Source of the DNA: Sulfobacillus acidophilus
Lineage (GTDB): Bacteria; Bacillota; Sulfobacillia; Sulfobacillales; Sulfobacillaceae
DNA length: 52,233 nt
Direction: 5' to 3'
Assembly (NCBI GenBank): GCA_003023745.1
Contig: PXYV01000019.1
Coordinates: 1 to 52,233 of the forward strand
Positions 29,739 to 39,025 of the stretch are shown here, one piece after another; the first letter of the stretch is position 1, and every line of letters starts with the position of its first letter. The notes under the pieces were generated by a model. It was not told the DNA's origin and did no database searches. It saw nothing but the letters and a program-made list of their open reading frames with translations. Made by a program: the position numbers and the translations under genes.

Positions 29739-31736
29739 ATGCGTAAAATCACTCCCGACGACTTATTTGACTTTCATTTGGTTGGTAGTGTGGCAATCCA
29801 TCCCAGGCGGTATCAAGTGGTGTATCAAGAATCCCAGGCCAACCGCGAGACCAATCAAACCGACTCGTGGATTATGTCGGTCGAGCCTGGGCACAGCCCC
29901 CAGCGCTATACGGCCGGGCCACACGACACAAGCCCCCGCTTCTCGCCCGATGGACAGTACTTGGCGTTTCTTTCGAAACGCAGCGAGCACTCACAGATTT
30001 GGATTATGCCCACCAACGGCGGAGAAGCCCACCAAGTCACGCATATCAAAACCGGTGTCGAAGAATTCGAGTGGCTGCCAAGATCCGATGGCTTTGTCTA
30101 CATTGCGCCAATCGGTCCGCAAGGCATCGAACCGGAAGACCAAGAGGAATCCGATGACCCGTTTATCAAGTTTAATAAGGACGTGAAGGTCATTACGGAA
30201 ATCCATCACAAAATGGATGGCGTAGGCTATTACGACGAAAAGCGTCCGCATTTGGTCCGGCAATTGCTCGCTTCTGGCAGTGAACCGGAACAAATTACTC
30301 GTGGCCCCATGCGGCATGCGGGAATTCACATCAGCGTCGACGGACGCTGGGTCTTAACCGCCAGCCGCTACGGCGCAGACTATGACTTAAATGCCACAAA
30401 AACCCACATTTATCTCATCGACCTTTTGGGAACTCACCCGCCCCAAGCACTGACCGAAGACCCCTTGGATGCCGAGTGCGCCGTGTTTGCGCCCCAGGGC
30501 GACAGTGTGTACTTCCTTGCCGCCAATGCCAATGACTTGGGGTATGACAATACTGGATTGTACCGCACCTCCCGGACGGGCGGTCAGGCTACCCCGGTAG
30601 CGGCATCGTGGGATCGCCCCTTTACCGACGTGTCTTTGTCGGACATGCCGGCCCCCGGCACAAATCCCTTAACATTTGACGAAATCAGCACGAAGCTGTA
30701 CGTTCTGACTTCGCGCAACGGCACAACACAATTAGCCTCGGTGAATGTCGTCAGCAACGAGGTAACCCTTGTCACGACTGAGGATCAGGTTTACTACAGC
30801 TACGCGCTGAGCCATGATCGCCAATACGCGGCGCTAGCGACTAGCACCCCGATAAATCCTGGCCAAATCGTATGGCGGCATTTGTCGGATGGTCACCAAA
30901 GCGTACTAGCTGATCCCAACCGGGAACTCTTGGACACGCTTACCTTGGCCCAGCCGCAGCGTTTTGAGGCCCAAGCTCAAAACGGCCCCTTGCTGGACGG
31001 ATGGGTGATGCGCCCAACAGATTTGGCTCCTGGAGCCAAAGCGCCAACGGCGCTTGAAATTCACGGCGGGCCGATGATGATGTACGCCCAAAACTTCTTT
31101 TTAGAATTTCAATGGCTGGCGGCCAATGGTTACGGCGTCGTCTATTGCAATCCGCGCGGTTCAAAGGGTTACGGCCGTGACTTTTGCCTGGCCGTGCAGC
31201 GCGAATGGGGCAATCTCGACTATCAGGACATTATGGCAGCGTTACAGACCGCCATCCAACAGAACGATTGGATTGACACTGAACGCTTAGGGGTGTTGGG
31301 CGGATCGTATGGCGGCTATATGACCAACTGGATTGTCGGCCACACCGATCGCTTTAAAGCGGCCATCACCATGCGTTCAGTCGTAGATTGGGCAGCGATG
31401 ATTGGCACCGGCGACATCGGCTGGGACTGGATTCGTCGCGCAGACGGCGTTTGGCCTTGGACTGACGATCCCGCTTGGTATCGCCAGCAAAGCCCGATTA
31501 CCTACGTCGGCAACATTACGACGCCACTACTTATCGAACACCAAGAAGGTGATTTGCGCTGCCCGATCGAACAAGGCGAGATTCTTTTTACCGCCATGAA
31601 GTACTTTAATCGAGCTCCGGTTAAGTTCATTCGCTATCCCGGTGAGTTTCACGGAATGAGCCGCAACGGCAAACCCTGGCACCGGGTCTACCGTTTGAAA
31701 ACCTTCACTGATTGGTTCAAACAGTATCTGCAATAA
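29739..31736 (+). CDS. S9-family peptidase (acylaminoacyl peptidase/oligopeptidase type)
   Basis: A 665-residue cytoplasmic serine peptidase. N-terminal beta-propeller-like half (repeats such as SPRFSPDGQYLAFLSKRS, EFEWLPRSDGFVYIAP) and C-terminal alpha/beta hydrolase half. Catalytic triad: Ser523 in GGSYGGYMTNW, Asp605 in HQEGDLRCPIEQ, His638 in GEFHGMSR; the oxyanion region is HGGPMMMYAQNF. It would trim short peptides or N-blocked amino acids from peptides. ATG 29739 follows GGAGGTG; the longer frame to 29688 is not needed. No signal peptide. Divergent from the Nudix/D-amino acid gene train, so a link with amino acid recycling is possible. A strong hairpin follows. Confidence 0.94.
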   Translation: MRKITPDDLFDFHLVGSVAIHPRRYQVVYQESQANRETNQTDSWIMSVEPGHSPQRYTAGPHDTSPRFSPDGQYLAFLSKRSEHSQIWIMPTNGGEAHQVTHIKTGVEEFEWLPRSDGFVYIAPIGPQGIEPEDQEESDDPFIKFNKDVKVITEIHHKMDGVGYYDEKRPHLVRQLLASGSEPEQITRGPMRHAGIHISVDGRWVLTASRYGADYDLNATKTHIYLIDLLGTHPPQALTEDPLDAECAVFAPQGDSVYFLAANANDLGYDNTGLYRTSRTGGQATPVAASWDRPFTDVSLSDMPAPGTNPLTFDEISTKLYVLTSRNGTTQLASVNVVSNEVTLVTTEDQVYYSYALSHDRQYAALATSTPINPGQIVWRHLSDGHQSVLADPNRELLDTLTLAQPQRFEAQAQNGPLLDGWVMRPTDLAPGAKAPTALEIHGGPMMMYAQNFFLEFQWLAANGYGVVYCNPRGSKGYGRDFCLAVQREWGNLDYQDIMAALQTAIQQNDWIDTERLGVLGGSYGGYMTNWIVGHTDRFKAAITMRSVVDWAAMIGTGDIGWDWIRRADGVWPWTDDPAWYRQQSPITYVGNITTPLLIEHQEGDLRCPIEQGEILFTAMKYFNRAPVKFIRYPGEFHGMSRNGKPWHRVYRLKTFTDWFKQYLQ

Positions 31737-31743
31737 CCGTCCG

Positions 31744-31775
31744 CAAGTCCTGGGCCGCTATCTCCCCAGGACTTG
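31744..31775 (+). terminator. Strong hairpin after the S9 peptidase gene
   Basis: CAAGTCCTGGG (31744-31754) pairs exactly with CCCAGGACTTG (31765-31775), an 11-bp stem with a 10-nt loop, 8 bases past the stop. The following tract is only moderately T-rich (TGTCATTATCTCT). Confidence 0.65.
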
Positions 31776-32204
31776 TGTCATTATCTCTCTTGCTAGGGGC
31801 TGTCATTGTGAGGAATAGCCAACCTTTAATCGGCATTAGATGGCCCAGAAATTCTCCGGACTAGTGCGTCGCGGGAGCTGGCGGCGAGGCAATCTACGGT
31901 GCGCTAGCGAAACTAGTGGCGTAAACCCGTTTGGGCTCTGTCCGCATCGAAAAGGGAGACGCCATCGGCATTTATCCCCATCGTTACATCAGGAGATCTT
32001 TCGTCGCTATTTTATAATTCGGCCGTTCACTTGCCCTCATCCAAAACTCGCCTATATTGGCAGCTTTTTTCTCTGCAATGCAATTTGATAGTCCTGCCAA
32101 GACAATCGATCGGGGTCGTCACGAGCCGCTTAACGAGGGGCACGCAACCATCTCTTTGAGCACACCAATCTCCTCACGCTACCGAGGCCAGGTCGCGAGA
32201 AAAT
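31776..32204. other. Gene-poor stretch
   Basis: About 430 bases between the S9 peptidase terminator and the palindromic promoter. No frame with a start, ribosome binding site and protein-like composition was found on either strand; no RNA gene was recognised. Confidence 0.4.
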
Positions 32205-32249
32205 AAATTGTCACGATGTGTAGACAATTTTAGAGAGGCGCGTTAGAAT
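32205..32249 (+). promoter_or_regulatory. Promoter with overlapping 8-bp inverted repeat
   Basis: TAGACA (32221-32226), 17-bp spacer, TAGAAT (32244-32249) makes a good promoter (5 of 6 in each box). A perfect inverted repeat, AAATTGTC then 10 bp then GACAATTT (32205-32230), covers the -35 box, as a repressor operator would. It points at the small gene at 32293. Confidence 0.55.
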
Positions 32250-32292
32250 GTGAATGGAATCACAAGCAATTTTAGGAAGGGAAGGAAACGCC

Positions 32293-32673
32293 ATGATAGC
32301 TCCTTTAGTGTACAAGCGCGAGACTCCCGGTGCGCAGGCCGATTTTCCTGTCACGGCATCGTCATTTCCGCGCTACGCAGTCATGTGGCCCTCACACCAA
32401 GCTAACACGCCCGTCGTTTTTTATGCGATCAAGACGGCACAATCCTACGCGCAACTCGCTCGATACTGGAGACATCACCCAGAATGGCAAGTTAGCGTTG
32501 GGTGGTCACAGCGGCGATTTTATCACTACCAGCGGGAACTGCGTCGCCTTGGGGTCGACACGTTGTTCTACCGTCAGACCCATAGCGGCTGGATTTTAGA
32601 CACCCAAGCCGTAAAGGCACCAGCGCTGACCAAGGTCTCCGCCCAGTTTGTTCCTACTGGCGTCCATGTCTAA
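32293..32673 (+). CDS. Small protein of unknown function behind a palindromic promoter
   Basis: A 126-residue soluble protein. ATG 32293 follows the purine-rich AGGAAGGGAAGGAAACGCC. The middle (ARYWRHHPEWQVSVGWSQRRFYHYQRELRRLGV) is basic and helical, rich in Tyr, Arg and Trp, with a spacing that could form a DNA-binding helix-turn-helix-like unit, followed by a strand pair (LFYRQTHSGWILD). No family is recognised. The gene stands alone: its neighbours are 500 and 300 bases away and it has its own promoter with an inverted repeat that the protein itself may bind. Regulator or mobile-element accessory protein are both guesses. Confidence 0.62.
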   Translation: MIAPLVYKRETPGAQADFPVTASSFPRYAVMWPSHQANTPVVFYAIKTAQSYAQLARYWRHHPEWQVSVGWSQRRFYHYQRELRRLGVDTLFYRQTHSGWILDTQAVKAPALTKVSAQFVPTGVHV

Positions 32674-33004
32674 ATCTCACAGGACAACCGTCAAAAGCCT
32701 ATGCGTCAGTCTCGAGCGCCCCGCCCAGTCCGGACTCTCCGAGATTGACGCAATGGGCTAAGCGTAACAATCCATGAACATTTTTCGGCATTGCAACACG
32801 CCATCGGATATACTCTTTCTGTCCCCACTTTATCAACTTCGTCTAAGACAATGATATTCCGAGCTCGTCGAAAACCATGGTTGCATCTCCCCAAGACGAA
32901 TTCCTGAGGGCTTTTATACACGCAATAACCGCGGCAGCCCCTCTATGCGCGATTGGATTCAGTGGCCCTCAGCCATGATGCGTATTCATCGACGGCGACA
33001 TTCA
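32674..33004. other. Gene-poor stretch
   Basis: About 330 bases between two convergent genes. A minus-strand frame at 32706-32921 contains NIIVLDEVDKV, faintly like an ATPase Walker B, but lacks a start signal and the rest of a domain; it may be a degraded fragment. No terminator was recognised. Confidence 0.35.
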
Positions 33005-33922
33005 TCATCCGTCTAACGCAAACCGTTCGCCATGCTGGCGAACGCGGCCTGTTCGGCATAAGCTGAGTAAATGAGCATTGATCGTTTGCAAGCCTCTGAA
33101 TTCCGGCTGCTTCTTCCAATCGCGCGAGACCGCGACCCACAAGTCAGCCAGGGTTTGGGGCGCCCCGGTTAAATAGCGCAAAATAGTTTCATCCAAGAGC
33201 GCCAACGCTTGCTGGCGCCGACTGAGCGCCTCTTCAATGGCCCTCTTCCCTCGGACGGGCGGCTCGTGAATTGAGACGATCGTGTCGAAGGCATCGGTCC
33301 GTGCCAAATCCCGCAAACGTTCGAGGGTAGCGCGATATGCCTCCGGACAGAGGTGCCCATGAAAGAAGGGAAGGTCGAACGACGTCAGCGCATCACCTAA
33401 AATGAGATACCCCGCTTCCTCCACTAATAGGCCAATTTCTCCCGGCACGTGGCCGCTGCAATCAATGAGGCTCAGATGGCACCCACCCAAGTCGATACGT
33501 TCACCACCAACCACCGCAACGTCTACAGGCGTTCCGGATCCCATAGTTTCACGCACCTCTTGACGAAGCGACAAAGAATCGGCAATGAGATTGGGGAATG
33601 CGCCAAACACAAATTCCCGGTAGTTGCGATCGGGATCCTCAATCCAAGGAACGCCCCAGCGGTGCGCAACAATCTTCGCTTGGGTCTGATCCCGTACCCA
33701 GGCATTCAGACCGATGTGATCGTGATGGGCATGGGTATTAATAATGTAGTCTAATGGTGGGAAATCGTCGGTCAACACCGCGAGAGCCTCTTGCACCAGC
33801 GACTCAAATCCCCGCATGGCCGTGTCTATCATCACACTGCATCGTTCGCCGCGAATAAGATACACCCGCAACGCAACGGTTCCAAGAGGCCGTTCAAATA
33901 CTTTAAGCCAATCATCGCGCAC
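33005..33922 (-). CDS. MBL-fold metallo-hydrolase
   Basis: A 305-residue metallo-beta-lactamase-fold hydrolase. Metal site THAHHDH (His64, His66, Asp68, His69), further ligands in DCSGHVPGEIGLLV (His) and ILGDAL (Asp), and a late His in IVSIHEPPV. The C-terminal about 80 residues (RRQQALALLDETILRYL...LQTINAHLLSLCRTGRV) form a winged-helix-like region seen in the glyoxalase II/LACTB2-like group. Thioester, lactone or RNA are possible substrates; nothing nearby decides. No clear operon partner. Confidence 0.88.
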   Translation of the reverse strand: MRDDWLKVFERPLGTVALRVYLIRGERCSVMIDTAMRGFESLVQEALAVLTDDFPPLDYIINTHAHHDHIGLNAWVRDQTQAKIVAHRWGVPWIEDPDRNYREFVFGAFPNLIADSLSLRQEVRETMGSGTPVDVAVVGGERIDLGGCHLSLIDCSGHVPGEIGLLVEEAGYLILGDALTSFDLPFFHGHLCPEAYRATLERLRDLARTDAFDTIVSIHEPPVRGKRAIEEALSRRQQALALLDETILRYLTGAPQTLADLWVAVSRDWKKQPEFRGLQTINAHLLSLCRTGRVRQHGERFALDG

Positions 33923-34314
33923 GTCAACGCCGTCCTTTCAGAATTCTCGGGCCTGGGCTCCCAACCATTCCAACTCCAACAGCCGCGCCTGTCAAATAAA
34001 ATTTCGAATAACAAAAGTCGCGTGGGGAGTGACAAAGACTGCCAGAACCGCTTCCTTGCGCTGATGCTCTGCCGCCCAACAGCAAAGACGGGTAAGTTTA
34101 CAGCCATTGTATTAGTTTTCATGTTCTACGGGTCATTTAAACGAGAATAAATCTTGACGTCACGACATTGACCCACACCCCCACCGCTGCCCAACCATTA
34201 TCCCGCCCCCAGCAAGGCAACTTGCGCAAGCGGCACCGACACCAAAACGCGATGCCGACTCAGCGTTAGCTGCCCCGGACCTCGGTGCTTTACGATACTC
34301 AGCAGACCTAGCCA
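33923..34314. other. Gene-poor stretch
   Basis: About 390 bases upstream of the MBL gene. A plus-strand frame and two minus-strand frames are open in part but none has a ribosome binding site or recognisable composition. Presumably contains the MBL gene promoter; no strong boxes were identified. Confidence 0.35.
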
Positions 34315-34702
34315 TCACCCGCGTTTCAGCCAGTGCACTGTCCCCTTTTCGACGATGTAGAGAGGTTGCGACAAAATGCGGGCCACAAACTCACGCACGG
34401 TGCCGAAGTCTATTCTGGGTGATGTAAATGGCTCAACGTCGTAAAACGAACAACTGCACGTCCTTGAATGTCATCCCGATGATGTCTTTAAGCTTGTGGC
34501 TGGTGCCCGGCTGGGTCTCCCGCATGGCGTTGACGGCGTGGTTCGGCACCCCGCCATCCGGTGCGCCCGGTGGCTGGGGCATAGCGTATCGGAGAACTAT
34601 GGACGGGGAGTGGATCACAGAAATCTGGCGATGGACAGCCAACATCGAGGAAGGGGATGCGTTCAACAGTCGCCCCTGACGTCGTTCATAAAGAGTGCAC
34701 AA
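34315..34702 (-). pseudogene. Decayed gene fragment with a frameshift
   Basis: Two minus-strand frames read as one protein-like sequence if shifted near 34445: the upstream one ends ...HKLKDIIGMTFKDVQLF and the downstream one continues DVEPFTSPRIDFGTVREFVARI... to WLKRG and a TGA at 34315-34317. The downstream piece lacks a start codon and ribosome binding site. The family is not recognised. It borders the nuclease-helicase gene and lies in a stretch with other relics, which supports decay. A chance reading is possible. Confidence 0.35.
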
Positions 34703-34820
34703 TCCGATCTTGTTGTTGCCGCAATCGAATCAACTCCAGTGAACGCCTCGGGTACCTTGAGGCCGGCGGTTTGACGAAGGAATCCGCGTTCACCGCGGCC
34801 GATGTCGCATCAGGAGCAAA

Positions 34821-37800
34821 TTACCGAAATCGATCCTGATTCATTTCCGCGTGCACGGTAGGTGCGCGACGTTCCGAAAAGGTGCTGGAGGTGGCGTGTT
34901 GCCTGGCCTGCCTCGCCACATCCCCAAGCCCCTCTATTGGAATCGCTCGTGCCCGTTCGACAAATGCGCAGAGCGCATTGACCAACCTCAACTGCTCAGG
35001 GTCTTTGGGCTTAGCGGTCAGGAGTGCAGGATTAGCAACCAGCACAGCCACGCCCTGAGCGCGTGAAATGGCCACGTTCAACCGATTGAGGCTGTACAGA
35101 AATTCCATTCCGCGGGGGACGTTCTCCGGCCTAGACGCCGCCATACTGTAGATAACCACCGGTGCCTCTTGCCCTTGGAATTTGTCGACCGTGCCCACAC
35201 GGGCACCAGGCAATCGGGCCTTCAAATAGGAGACATGAGCATTAAAAGGTGCGACGACCAACACGTCGGCCCATGACAAAGCGCGCGTGGTACCCGCTTG
35301 GTCCGTCCAAGACTTTCCTATCAGGGACTCGACGATCACGGCGACCGCATCGGTTTCTTCGACAGACGCGGTACGATTACCCTCGTGGGCCACAGGGACA
35401 AAGACTAGGCCCGCCTGTAGCCAAGGCGGAGCATGAAGCGCTTGTCGTCGGCATGCGTCATGCGACCGGAGTTTCCCTTCATACGCAACGGCGGAGATGT
35501 ACTCGGTGATGGCGGGATGCATCCGATAGGTGATGTCGAGGAATATGCCGACATCATCGGGCACGGTGTCATGCGGTCCCAGGATATATTCTAAGACAGA
35601 GACATCAACGCCAGGCGGATGGTGTCCCTGAGTGGGTTGACGCAGCTGCTGGGGATCCCCAAGCAAAATGATGGACCGTGCCGCCCGACTGGCAGCAAGC
35701 GCATCCGCTAACGAGAACTGTCCCGCTTCGTCAATAACGAGAACGTCGAGCGCCTCGTGCCATTCCGAACGGGCAAAGAGCCACGCCGTCCCGGCGACAA
35801 CCTGAACACGCCCATCTCGGAACCGGTGCCAGACACCATATGCTTTAGGTTCCACAAAGACGTTGGCAGACTGGGACCCCTGCGAGAGCGCCGAGACTTT
35901 TTGCGCCACCGCTAGGGGAACATCCCGGCTTTGTGCCCTGCCAATAACCTCGTCCACCAGATGTGTGATGACCTGGTGGCTTAGGGCGGTAATACCGACC
36001 CGCAATCCCGCTTCGACTAGATCCACGATGATCTGGGCCCCAGTAAAAGTTTTTCCCGATCCCGGCGGTCCTTGAATCGGCAGAACATCGTGGTTCAGTG
36101 TGAGGGCTATGCGACGGGCCGCATCTGCGGCGCTTTCGCCGCGCCTCCGCAACCGGTACCCCGAAACAGGGTCCGGCGCCGACGGAGGAATCCTCATCAG
36201 AAGGTGGCGCATCGCGCCGTAGGGTCCAGGACCTAGCATACCGTGCTGATGGACAGAACGTGCTAAGTCACGCAAGGCATCTTTCAACACCTGTTTATCG
36301 AAAGGTTTGGGAGGTATGAGCGAGTGGGGCACGGCAATGCCGGAGCGCAATCGAATGGCAATGCGACGGGAAGCGGGATCCACGTACGAAACCGTGCCCA
36401 CGACCTGCTTGGTTGCAGGGTTGACCGGACGGTCTTCCGCTTTGATCTTGTGTTCCTGGGGCGGGTACTCGAAGAGACTCCCGTATGCGTTGAATCCCAC
36501 TAGTCGAAGCCCTGCCAGCGTCTCCGGGCTCTCCAGCAATTCGTGATCATCTAGCGCCAGATTCTCAAAGTATCGCCACCATTGGGACCGGTCTTCCCGG
36601 CGATGCCACTGCAGCAATTGGGCAAGGAGCCAGATGGCTTTTTGATCGGTGGTCCAATCCTGTGAATTAGACGGCAAAGGGGCTGTAAGGTCTGCCACCA
36701 GACGGGACACTTGGTCTTCATCCGCCGCGACCGCATCCGGGGCTTCTCCGGCGGAAACTTTAGGGTCGTCCACCATCGCACCATGCACACGACGGTCGTG
36801 CTTTAAGGTCCACAGCCACCTAGACAATTGCCAAGTAGATAGGCAATCATCGCGATTATAGTCGGCGATGGCTTCAAGAATACGCGCGTCTCGTGTCTGT
36901 TTCCAGCGGTTATAGGCAACAATACTGGTCGCCGCGTTCGTGACTTCTCCTGCCCGTTTTTGCCGGTACAACGGTTCCAATGCTTTGATAGAATAGCTTT
37001 CACTCGAAATACGCAGCGATTGGCGCACAATTTGATAGAGGTCGACCAGAATGCCGGCACGCAGCAATCGATCGACCGCCACCTCCCGGGTTCCGTAGCG
37101 GCCCATAAGACGCTTCAGCGCAGCGGGTTCATAACCGGCATAGTGATAAATATGCATCGCGGGATACCGGTCCAGTCGAGCCATGACACGGTCTATGAAT
37201 TCTTCAAAGATTTGCCGTTCTTCAGTTGGTGTGTGAGCCCACAACGCGTGAAAGACCGGCTCATCTTTTCCGTCCGTCCAGTCGGCCCAGCCAAACAGAT
37301 ATTCCAGGGGACCGTCTTCGGTCAACGGATCGCCTTCCAAGTCAAAAAACATATCCCCCGGAGACGGCGGAGGTAACAACGCGAGGCCACGGCCCGGCAC
37401 CACTGGCAGAAGGTCGGTGATCAGGGAGTCGGTCTCACGCCCACGAAGTTGCAGGAGCGCCTGCTGTTTGAGGCGTTGGAGTGTCTCTCCGCCTATGCCA
37501 GGGACCGTCACCCTGGGGGTTTGCGCCAACGCGGTGACGGTTGTGATACCCACTCGCCCAAGTTTCGCTATTTGGGACCGCGTAATGTCGGCCACATACC
37601 AAAGATGATCATCCGCCCGCCGACGTTCTTCACACAGAGCCAACCAGGTGCAATCATCGCATGCGGCCACTGGTTCGGGATAGGTTGTGGGCGGATTCTC
37701 CATCCAATGCTGGAAGCGTACCTGGGAGAGACGGACAAAGGAGCTAGCCGCGTTCATCGAATATAATCGGGTGGTACCGTTGCCCAAATATAGACGCACG

Positions 37801-38303
37801 GTCGGATCCACCCCTTGCAGGGAGGCTAACAACAGTGCGTACACCGTCGCCTGAATCACGGCGGAGGTCCGGGCATGGTAGGCTAATTTGGCTTCCGCGA
37901 CGTCATACCGATAACCACCGAGGAGCGACGGCTCATCAACCCGCACGAGAAAGTCCGGTATTCCCATCCAGGGTGCACTCCACAAAAACGGGTGATATAA
38001 AACGCGATCCCCCCGATGCAAGACTTCGAGGGTAGCAGTTCGGCGGTCTTCCAATGTCGCATCGAGGGAGAAGCCCGCAGCAAGGTCACTGAAAGGGCCG
38101 TATGTTTGTGCCAACCGGTCGCGAACGGCCTGTTCGTGGGCTTGGCCAAGGCGGCTGAGCATGTCGCGGGCCGGGTCATCTGTCAAAGGTGGGGCAATTT
38201 GTCCACTGCGTGCCATCCAAGTCAGGACGGTACGATGCTCGCATTCCAAAAAAGAAATGAGGTCGGATGCAGTCAAAACAACTGGTTCATCACTGTTTGA
38301 CAT
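34821..38303 (-). CDS. RecB-like nuclease, DEDD exonuclease and SF1 helicase fusion (TM0106-like)
   Basis: An 1160-residue protein. N-terminal RecB/Cas4-type nuclease: GIPDFL, DVAEAKLAY and a Gln near 151, with Cys21 and Cys215-x2-Cys218-x5-Cys224 as a likely 4Fe-4S cluster. A helix-hairpin-helix-like segment follows at 245-290. At 318-500 is a YprB-like RNase H-fold exonuclease (FFDLEGDP; HYAGYEP; DYNRDD). Residues 730-1110 are a superfamily 1 helicase of the Dna2/UPF1 type: Walker A GPPGSGKT (745-752), DEAG (858-861), LLGDPQQL, VDKFQGQEA and LNVAISRA. Such proteins probably process branched DNA in repair or act in defence; the role here is not known. It is a single gene without operon partners, flanked by a decayed gene and an IS relic. 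Confidence 0.92.
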   Translation of the reverse strand: MSNSDEPVVLTASDLISFLECEHRTVLTWMARSGQIAPPLTDDPARDMLSRLGQAHEQAVRDRLAQTYGPFSDLAAGFSLDATLEDRRTATLEVLHRGDRVLYHPFLWSAPWMGIPDFLVRVDEPSLLGGYRYDVAEAKLAYHARTSAVIQATVYALLLASLQGVDPTVRLYLGNGTTRLYSMNAASSFVRLSQVRFQHWMENPPTTYPEPVAACDDCTWLALCEERRRADDHLWYVADITRSQIAKLGRVGITTVTALAQTPRVTVPGIGGETLQRLKQQALLQLRGRETDSLITDLLPVVPGRGLALLPPPSPGDMFFDLEGDPLTEDGPLEYLFGWADWTDGKDEPVFHALWAHTPTEERQIFEEFIDRVMARLDRYPAMHIYHYAGYEPAALKRLMGRYGTREVAVDRLLRAGILVDLYQIVRQSLRISSESYSIKALEPLYRQKRAGEVTNAATSIVAYNRWKQTRDARILEAIADYNRDDCLSTWQLSRWLWTLKHDRRVHGAMVDDPKVSAGEAPDAVAADEDQVSRLVADLTAPLPSNSQDWTTDQKAIWLLAQLLQWHRREDRSQWWRYFENLALDDHELLESPETLAGLRLVGFNAYGSLFEYPPQEHKIKAEDRPVNPATKQVVGTVSYVDPASRRIAIRLRSGIAVPHSLIPPKPFDKQVLKDALRDLARSVHQHGMLGPGPYGAMRHLLMRIPPSAPDPVSGYRLRRRGESAADAARRIALTLNHDVLPIQGPPGSGKTFTGAQIIVDLVEAGLRVGITALSHQVITHLVDEVIGRAQSRDVPLAVAQKVSALSQGSQSANVFVEPKAYGVWHRFRDGRVQVVAGTAWLFARSEWHEALDVLVIDEAGQFSLADALAASRAARSIILLGDPQQLRQPTQGHHPPGVDVSVLEYILGPHDTVPDDVGIFLDITYRMHPAITEYISAVAYEGKLRSHDACRRQALHAPPWLQAGLVFVPVAHEGNRTASVEETDAVAVIVESLIGKSWTDQAGTTRALSWADVLVVAPFNAHVSYLKARLPGARVGTVDKFQGQEAPVVIYSMAASRPENVPRGMEFLYSLNRLNVAISRAQGVAVLVANPALLTAKPKDPEQLRLVNALCAFVERARAIPIEGLGDVARQARQHATSSTFSERRAPTVHAEMNQDRFR

Positions 38304-38504
38304 AACCCAACCCCATTTCCACCCTGTTCATGGGAAAAGCGTATAACGGGTTGAGGCAAAAATCAAACGCCCGTCCACTGCTGGGTTCCTTGTGAGGATC
38401 TTCTGATGCGTCACAAATCCGCATCAGAAATTTCACCACATTATGTCTGGTAGCCATATGTCGATAGTCGCCGATCTCTGGAGCCCTTGCTCCTACAGCG
38501 ACTT

Positions 38505-38785
38505 AGGTCGACTTCCTGAGTCTCCCCACGGATAAATCCGGGGAGCCCGGTCTCCTGTTGGCTCTCCCAGGCTTTCGGGTCGCCCCTACACCATCCCGGG
38601 CGTCACTCAACATTCTTCGGCATCCCGTGCTTACTATCCCGGTCACAGACGAGCCGCTCCGACCCTCTCGGGTGTTCTTGCACTGCAAGACTCTCGCGGC
38701 TTCTTCGTGCTCGCAAGCCCATCTGCAGAAGTGACTCCACTTCCGATTTCCGAAGGAATCCGCTTACAAGAATAGTCTCGCTCAA
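38505..38785 (-). mobile_element. Relic of an IS200/IS605-type element (TnpB tail and right end)
   Basis: The minus strand has overlapping degraded frames resembling the C-terminal region and downstream sequence of TnpB genes (for example TKKPRESCSARTPERVGAAR). It ends with a hairpin CTCCCC-GGAT-TT-ATCC-GT-GGGGAG (38545-38522) followed by GACTCAGG, which looks like the right end and omega-RNA 3' hairpin of IS605-family elements. No full transposase remains; upstream minus-strand frames to about 39000 are broken. Family assignment rests on pattern memory only. Confidence 0.35.
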
Positions 38786-39025
38786 AAGCCGGTACTCTTC
38801 AAGATTTTGGCCCTAACGGCCAACGGGCTGATATCCTCAGACCTGAAGGTTGGGGCTTTACGCCTGATTTTGGTAAATAAGGTAACGGCATTGCACTTTG
38901 TAAATATTTGGTTAGAGAAAAACTCCTGAACCGCCGATACACCACGTCCACAGGTCCATACGGCGATAAGCGCGTTTGTCCACACATTCCGCCGATCACA
39001 CAACCGCGTCCCGTTCTGGGTGCTT

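Noticed and set aside
32706-32921. Minus-strand 71-codon frame with a Walker-B-like DEVDK
   Set aside because: No start signal, no Walker A, no domain-sized context; at most a degraded fragment.
34428-34679. Plus-strand 83-codon frame near the decayed region
   Set aside because: Overlaps the better-looking minus-strand fragment, lacks a ribosome binding site, and its composition is not distinctive.
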